Made by a program: the position numbers and the translations under genes. This document shows, piece after piece, positions 31,607 through 35,829 of a DNA stretch of 35,829 nt. Below the pieces are notes generated by a model. That model saw nothing but the letters and a program-made list of their open reading frames with translations. It was not told where the DNA came from and made no database searches. The stretch lies in assembly GCA_045646365.1 (NCBI GenBank), contig JAZRKP010000089.1, forward strand, positions 1 through 35,829, written 5' to 3'. The DNA comes from SIG454 sp045646365. GTDB taxonomy: Bacteria; Bacillota; Clostridia; Monoglobales; Monoglobaceae. Position 1 is the first letter of the stretch. Every line of letters starts with the position of its first letter.

Positions 31607-32566
31607 TCATACAACCAGGCTTCCGTTTTTATATGAAAAAATGTCTTTGATGATATTGGTTACCAACAACGGAAAAAACTGAGCCGTTTCATCAGATATA
31701 TCCCAAACTCTACCGCCTTCATCAGCATCCGCACCATGATCAGCAGCGTTCCTAATCTGAATAATATAATGAATCATCCCTCTATGTTTTTTTGATAACA
31801 CAGAACTCAATGCATCAGCTTTTTGACTAATACCATTTTTGCCAACTAGCGAAATCCCTCTTTCATTAGCAATTTGCTGCAAAAACGATTCAAAAGCATT
31901 GCCGGCATATAAAATCACACTTTTTTTATCAGATATTTCATTTTGAATCTTACTATATGATTCAGACAACGGTTTGAACACTTTTTCTGTATCTAAATAG
32001 TCGCACAGTGCTTCCCCTAGTTGATTTGAAAGAGCATTATCATCATTCGCTTTAAATTTAAGCGCTAATTCTAATATTTCGATATACGAAACATCATCTT
32101 GATTAAACATATAGGAATTAGCACCATCATTAATTAACGCACGCGAATAAGTACCTATGTTAATAAATGTATTTTTTATATCTTTGTATGTGCTATTCAT
32201 AGAATACATAGTTTTAATCTGCTTTGAAGCCTTATCCATGGAATCTGTGAATAAATATCTTGTTTTAAATTTTACATATGGTTCATATTGCTCTAAAACC
32301 AAACGCATTATTGCTGCCTTATGTTTATCATTTCTTGAAGAAACAATCAAACGTGCCAAATAGGAACTGCTACCATATGTGCCATCTGAATTAATTGTAA
32401 TCAAATTAAGTTGCTCGGCCATGATTAACGCATTCTCAGCCTGTACTGACGAAATATCTGCAAATTCACTTATATAACTTCTAGTACAATTCTCTGGTCT
32501 TGCAAGTATTGCATCGACTACACCGACAATGTCTTCAGCTGTAGAAAAAACAATATTGTAAGGCAT
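31607..32566 (-). CDS. HEPN-like C-terminal domain protein, possible abortive-infection RNase (319 aa)
   Basis: The N-terminal ~75 residues look like a winged helix (RSYISEFADISSVQAENALIM, then LNLITINSDGTY). A helical middle follows. The C-terminal region contains IRNAADHGAD, where Arg272 and His277 make the RX4H motif with Asn after Arg that is characteristic of HEPN ribonucleases. Preceding helices (SVILYAGNAFESFLQQIANE) fit the HEPN helical bundle. HEPN proteins often act in phage-abortive systems or as toxins. The neighbour 12 nt upstream is DUF5343-like. AAGGCGGTG precedes the ATG. The RNase activity is inferred from one motif. Confidence 0.72.
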   Translation of the reverse strand: MPYNIVFSTAEDIVGVVDAILARPENCTRSYISEFADISSVQAENALIMAEQLNLITINSDGTYGSSSYLARLIVSSRNDKHKAAIMRLVLEQYEPYVKFKTRYLFTDSMDKASKQIKTMYSMNSTYKDIKNTFINIGTYSRALINDGANSYMFNQDDVSYIEILELALKFKANDDNALSNQLGEALCDYLDTEKVFKPLSESYSKIQNEISDKKSVILYAGNAFESFLQQIANERGISLVGKNGISQKADALSSVLSKKHRGMIHYIIQIRNAADHGADADEGGRVWDISDETAQFFPLLVTNIIKDIFSYKNGSLVV

Positions 32567-32578
32567 AAAAACACCGCC

Positions 32579-33277
32579 TTACTGTTTTAAACTTTCTATC
32601 AAAGTTTTAATTTTTTCCGACAAAACATCAAGTTCATCAACTTTTACATCAATATTAATATTTAAAGATATATTGCCATTCAATTTACTTTGAGGAAGTT
32701 GAATTGTTGTTACTGGTGTTGTAATAGTTTCTGTGCGAGGTTTTTGAGCCTCAGTTTCAGCCACCGAAACATCTGCAATGTTTTCATCATCTACAGCTTC
32801 AATTTTTCCATCTGATTCATTTACAAGCCCTGCAATTTTATATATTTCAACTATTGTGCTCGCACCTGCGCGTGTGCTATTGTTGTTACTGCTTCCAGAT
32901 GAATATAAAATATGATTAATAAAACTTGTTTTCTCCATTCCATTTCTAATCTTGATTGCAGATAACATACGGCTCAAAAACTCATCATTATTTATTATGT
33001 TACGCCATACATAAGCAATCTGATCTTCCATTTTCAGTGTATACGCTCTTCCCAAATCAATGCCTTCTTGGGTAGGAGATTTCTTATTTCCTTCGGAAAT
33101 CAAACCGATTTGAACTAAAAATCCATTATTCCTACTTACTATTGTTTTATCCATGCCCGTTGTTTGCGCAACCGTATCCAATGACATTGGAATTCCAACC
33201 TTGCCTGTCGAATATGCTTTTACAATCTTGACAAATTCCTCATACGAAGATCCTGGTAACTTATAATTTTCAGCCAT
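32579..33277 (-). CDS. DUF5343-like protein (232 aa)
   Basis: I start at 33277 (MAENYKLPGSSYEEFVKIVK) after AAAAGGAGCTG; the longer reading would begin upstream of the transcription start. The N-terminal ~150 residues look like two winged-helix-like units (SLDTVAQTTGMDKTIVSRNNGFLVQIGL). An acidic, Thr/Pro-rich linker follows (~165-200). The end, LNINIDVKVDELDVLSEKIKTL, is the short beta-strand/helix typical of DUF5343 proteins. No catalytic motif is seen. It has its own consensus promoter and is the first gene of a pair with the HEPN-like gene, so a sensor or antitoxin-like role is possible. Confidence 0.7.
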   Translation of the reverse strand: MAENYKLPGSSYEEFVKIVKAYSTGKVGIPMSLDTVAQTTGMDKTIVSRNNGFLVQIGLISEGNKKSPTQEGIDLGRAYTLKMEDQIAYVWRNIINNDEFLSRMLSAIKIRNGMEKTSFINHILYSSGSSNNNSTRAGASTIVEIYKIAGLVNESDGKIEAVDDENIADVSVAETEAQKPRTETITTPVTTIQLPQSKLNGNISLNINIDVKVDELDVLSEKIKTLIESLKQ

Positions 33278-33307
33278 AAAATCAGCTCCTTTTCTTTTGA
33301 TATGTAT

Positions 33308-33336
33308 ATTATACCATATATTGAGAGTCGTGTCAA
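33308..33336 (-). promoter_or_regulatory. consensus sigma-A promoter of the DUF5343/HEPN pair
   Basis: On the minus strand the perfect hexamers TTGACA (33331-33336) and TATAAT (33308-33313) are 17 bp apart, about 31 nt before the ATG. It isolates the pair from the recombinase gene whose stop lies just upstream. Confidence 0.9.
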
Positions 33337-33365
33337 TATTTTGTATCAATCTATCAATTTAAATG

Positions 33366-34919
33366 TCATATTATAACACATATCTTTTCAATTCCACCTA
33401 CATATTTGATTTTAATTTTATTCTGTGAAATTATCAGAACTGATTCAACTGTATTTCTTACTACTGCATCGAAATAATCAAGCATGTTCACTTCGTTCCC
33501 TTTTATAAAATCTTCAATGTCATTCATTGCACATTTTGAACATTCTATAAGTTTTGAATTTAATCTTGCAAGTTCATTCTCGCAATTTTTAATTTTATCA
33601 AAATAGACTTGGTTATCATCTGCTTCATTTACGATTTGATTTAACACTTGAATTTCCTTTTCGAGTTTCTTAATTTTTGCTTTTATTGTATATTCATTCT
33701 GCTCGTCATTCTTATGAATCACAGTCCCGATTTCGCTCTTGACCATTTCTGCTATATCAGAAATATCTAACGTTATTCGAGACAGTCCGGACAGAATAGC
33801 ATCTTTTAATTTATCTTCACTAATTGTAGGAGAATTCTTGCAATTCCGTATTCCATTTTCAAGTCGATCCATACATCTCCAAACAATTTTCTTTTTACCG
33901 TCTCTCGCCCAAGTAACTCTCCTATAATTGGCACCACATTCTCCACAAAATACAATTCCGGTTAAAGCATATTGAGATGAATATGAATTTGATTTACCTA
34001 CAGAACTATTTTTTCTTCGTTTAATTTCATCCTGAACCATATCAAAGATTTCTCTTGATACAATACCTTGATGACTATTCTCAACATAATACTGAGCGAC
34101 TTCTCCTCTATTCTTTGCAACCGTCCCGGTTAAGTAATCAACTGTATATGTTTTCTGTAATAGTGCATCACCTTTATACTTTTCATTTTTGAGAATTCCA
34201 CTTACCGAATTGACAGTCCATTCATCATTTCCCATTGGAGATTCTATTTCATTTTCCTCAAGCCATTTTCGTATGTCATTTAAAGAATTGCCTTCAAGAT
34301 ACAGATGGAACATCTTACGTACTATTGCGGCTTTTTCAGGGATGATTTCAGGTTGTCCATTTTGCCCTCTTTTATATCCATACAACGAAAATGGAAACTG
34401 AAATTTACCTTCCTTGTACCCCATTCTCTTTCCTCTGGTTATGTTCATACTAATCGATTCACTTTCAGCCTGAGCAAAAGCACTAAACCAAGACAGGAAA
34501 ATTTCACTTGATGGTTCAAGTGTGTTAATCCCCTCTTTATCAAACCTAATCCCAACATTTTTTACTTTTAATTTTCTTATGTAACTTAAACAGTCAAGCT
34601 GATTTCGTGCAAATCTTGAAATTGATTTCGTGAGAATTAAGTCAATTTTACCTTTTTCGCACATTTCAATCATTCTCATGAATTCTGTACGCTTTGTATC
34701 ATTTAAGCCGCTTACACCAAAATCAACAAATACATCTACCAATGTCCAGTTTGGATTACTTTCTATTTCATTTTTATAATGCATTGTCTGGTTTTCAAGA
34801 CTGTTTTCCTGCGTTTCGCTTTCTGTACTTACTCTGCAATATGCTGCAACATTAAGTTTGGCTTTAGTATTCTTTGCCTTTGGAAATATCGTAGCAGGTA
34901 TCTCAGTTACTTTCTTCAT
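33366..34919 (-). CDS. large serine recombinase (site-specific integrase), 517 aa
   Basis: This is a large serine integrase of the resolvase/invertase superfamily that moves integrative elements. The N-terminal catalytic domain has AYCRVSTESETQENS with nucleophile Ser31 and the DLILTKSISRFARN motif. The recombinase domain (PFSLYGYKRGQNGQPEIIPE, NEKYKGDALLQKTY) follows. A zinc ribbon (IVFCGECGANYRR, then WRCMDR) lies near residue 330. A coiled coil spans ~415-470 (KAKIKKLEKEIQVLNQIVNE). All domains are intact. GGAGGTGAG precedes ATG 34919, which overlaps the KilA-N gene by 17 nt. Confidence 0.95.
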   Translation of the reverse strand: MKKVTEIPATIFPKAKNTKAKLNVAAYCRVSTESETQENSLENQTMHYKNEIESNPNWTLVDVFVDFGVSGLNDTKRTEFMRMIEMCEKGKIDLILTKSISRFARNQLDCLSYIRKLKVKNVGIRFDKEGINTLEPSSEIFLSWFSAFAQAESESISMNITRGKRMGYKEGKFQFPFSLYGYKRGQNGQPEIIPEKAAIVRKMFHLYLEGNSLNDIRKWLEENEIESPMGNDEWTVNSVSGILKNEKYKGDALLQKTYTVDYLTGTVAKNRGEVAQYYVENSHQGIVSREIFDMVQDEIKRRKNSSVGKSNSYSSQYALTGIVFCGECGANYRRVTWARDGKKKIVWRCMDRLENGIRNCKNSPTISEDKLKDAILSGLSRITLDISDIAEMVKSEIGTVIHKNDEQNEYTIKAKIKKLEKEIQVLNQIVNEADDNQVYFDKIKNCENELARLNSKLIECSKCAMNDIEDFIKGNEVNMLDYFDAVVRNTVESVLIISQNKIKIKYVGGIEKICVII

Positions 34920-35478
34920 CTCTACTCACCTCCAGATATTTCTCTATAACATTTAGTGTCACATCAGCAGATAACCAGCACATAAAATGCATTGCAATTT
35001 CTTTGTGTGCATATGTACCGCCATTCTTCCCTTGTCTTGAAACAATTCCAATAGAATTAGTTTCTTTTATCCACATTTTTGGTGTTAAAGTATTTAATTC
35101 TACTGGAACAGGACTAAACTTTTCATTGTGCTTATTCTCCCATAAAGCGAGAAAATCAACAGTGCCACCATCTCTTAACCACATTTGAATAGTGTAACCA
35201 GTTGATTTTTGTGATTTGCTTCTCGCTAATTCCGTTAAAGAAATATATCCCGGATTCTGTTCTGCCAAAGTGTTTTTTATCTCTCTTTTCTTTTTTCTAA
35301 ATTCAGCGCCTGGATTCTGAATTCTGTTATATTTCCAGACTTCTAACTCATCATACATATTTTCTAATACTTCGTTATACACCTCCTCACTTATAATTTC
35401 ATTTTTCAATAATGGCTTCATATACTGCTCTCTTGCAATAATATACCGAAGCTGATTTTGAATTGCTGATTTGTCCAT
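34903..35478 (-). CDS. KilA-N domain protein, recombinase-associated (191 aa)
   Basis: The start at 35478 (MDKSAIQNQLRYIIAREQYM) follows GGAG by eight nt. The first ~75 residues form a helical SHOCT-like region (LLKNEIISEEVYNEVLENMY). From about 80 to 185 is a KilA-N DNA-binding domain: GYISLTELARSKSQ, then WLRDGGTVDFLALWENKHN and GTYAHKEIAMHFMCWLS. The C-terminal coding sequence overlaps the large recombinase start, so the two are co-translated. I infer that it helps or regulates the recombinase. Confidence 0.85.
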   Translation of the reverse strand: MDKSAIQNQLRYIIAREQYMKPLLKNEIISEEVYNEVLENMYDELEVWKYNRIQNPGAEFRKKKREIKNTLAEQNPGYISLTELARSKSQKSTGYTIQMWLRDGGTVDFLALWENKHNEKFSPVPVELNTLTPKMWIKETNSIGIVSRQGKNGGTYAHKEIAMHFMCWLSADVTLNVIEKYLEVSRDEESN

Positions 35479-35508
35479 AGCTAATTCTCCTTTCATTTTG
35501 ATAAGAGA

Positions 35509-35536
35509 ATTATATAATAAATCGTCCTTATATCAA
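35509..35536 (-). promoter_or_regulatory. promoter of the KilA-N/recombinase pair
   Basis: On the minus strand TTGATA (35531-35536) and TATAAT (35509-35514) are separated by 16 bp. The -35 overlaps the stop codon of the preceding recombinase fragment. Confidence 0.55.
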
Positions 35537-35829
35537 ACTATGCCTTCTCTTCTGTCATTTCTGCAACGCAGTTCTTTTTCTCCTCGTGCTATAAAATAAT
35601 CATCAAATTCAATAATGTGCGGAACATATTTTTTGTTATTTATGGTCTTGTCTATAACATCTCTCGTCCACTTGTCTTTCCCCGACGGAGATTTTATTCC
35701 TCGATTGAACAATTCCACCTGAATCGCCTGTAAACTATTCCCGTTAATTGCCATTTCGAATATTTTTCTCACCACATTTGCCTCGTCTTCTTTAATGTAA
35801 ACAAAGCCATCTTCATCTCTACCAAATCC
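35533..35829 (-). CDS. serine recombinase, C-terminal part (upstream part outside window)
   Basis: The frame is open to the window edge. It begins GFGRDEDGFVYIKEDEANVV and continues RKIFEMAINGNSLQAIQVEL, FNRGIKSPSGKDKWTRDVI and INNKKYVPHIIEFDDYF. It ends ELRCRNDRREGIV and stop. This is the 'recombinase' (PF07508-type) domain that follows the resolvase domain. No zinc ribbon or coiled coil follows, so the protein is either a short recombinase or was truncated when the downstream genes arrived. It is a different sequence from the complete recombinase to its left. Confidence 0.85.
   Translation of the reverse strand, partial: GFGRDEDGFVYIKEDEANVVRKIFEMAINGNSLQAIQVELFNRGIKSPSGKDKWTRDVIDKTINNKKYVPHIIEFDDYFIARGEKELRCRNDRREGIV

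Noticed and set aside
26068..35829. Depletion of GATC sites as a sign of DpnII selection
   Set aside because: GATC is easily found inside the island and in the core genes by eye (for example near 30,497, 31,513 and 33,021), so no depletion is evident. A count against expectation would be needed.

Overview
The window looks like chromosome from a low-GC, spore-forming anaerobic Firmicute of the class Clostridia. The evidence is SpoIIE, a six-gene Rnf ferredoxin:NAD+ oxidoreductase operon, pyruvate phosphate dikinase, an S-layer-homology (SLH) cell-wall protein, and strong GGAGG ribosome binding sites. The species cannot be named from sequence alone. Positions 1 to about 26,100 read as ordinary core genome. 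Positions about 26,100 to 35,829 are a more AT-rich accessory island that runs off the right edge.

Core part. ppdK (5' end outside the window) ends in a duplicated terminator. rpiB and an unrecognised 478-aa protein lie on the minus strand. Two paralogous 40-41-aa cysteine-rich peptides (+) face spoIIE (-) across a shared terminator. spoIIE and rnfCDGEAB diverge from a compact promoter region: the spoIIE promoter has the 21-bp spacing typical of Spo0A-activated sigma-A promoters, and the rnf promoter is a near-consensus sigma-A promoter. Between rnfB and a secreted phosphodiester-glycosidase/SLH protein lies a ~300-nt segment with its own promoter, a dense nested set of helices and an intrinsic terminator. 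I read it as a structured non-coding RNA or an attenuating leader. Next come a pyrimidine salvage pair (uraA-upp), a sodium:neurotransmitter-type symporter, tRNA-Ala(TGC), a carbohydrate operon (GH36 alpha-galactosidase, GH65 phosphorylase, beta-phosphoglucomutase), and nitroreductase, DUF1648 membrane protein and glutaminase genes. A decayed zinc-ribbon remnant lies between the glutaminase and DUF1648 genes.

Accessory part, all on the minus strand. In transcription order from the right edge it contains: the C-terminal part of a serine recombinase; a KilA-N protein overlapping a complete large serine recombinase; a DUF5343-like plus HEPN-like gene pair with its own consensus promoter; and a DpnII-type (GATC) restriction-modification operon. 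That operon holds a Dam methylase with a fused N-terminal helix-turn-helix, a small zinc-ribbon protein, a DpnII-family endonuclease and a second methylase. Last is an array of four genes (PHP phosphoesterase, a 123-aa membrane protein, a 43-aa membrane peptide and a CatA-like acetyltransferase), each preceded by a copy of the same ~40-75-bp intergenic repeat. The right part resembles a defence island carried by a serine-recombinase element. The repeat-separated array resembles gene cassettes, but the repeat does not match integron attC consensus.

The most worthwhile leads are the structured RNA at 12,066-12,370, the four-copy repeat at 26,788-28,410, the DUF5343/HEPN pair, and the self-regulatory-looking promoter of the HTH-fused Dam methylase.
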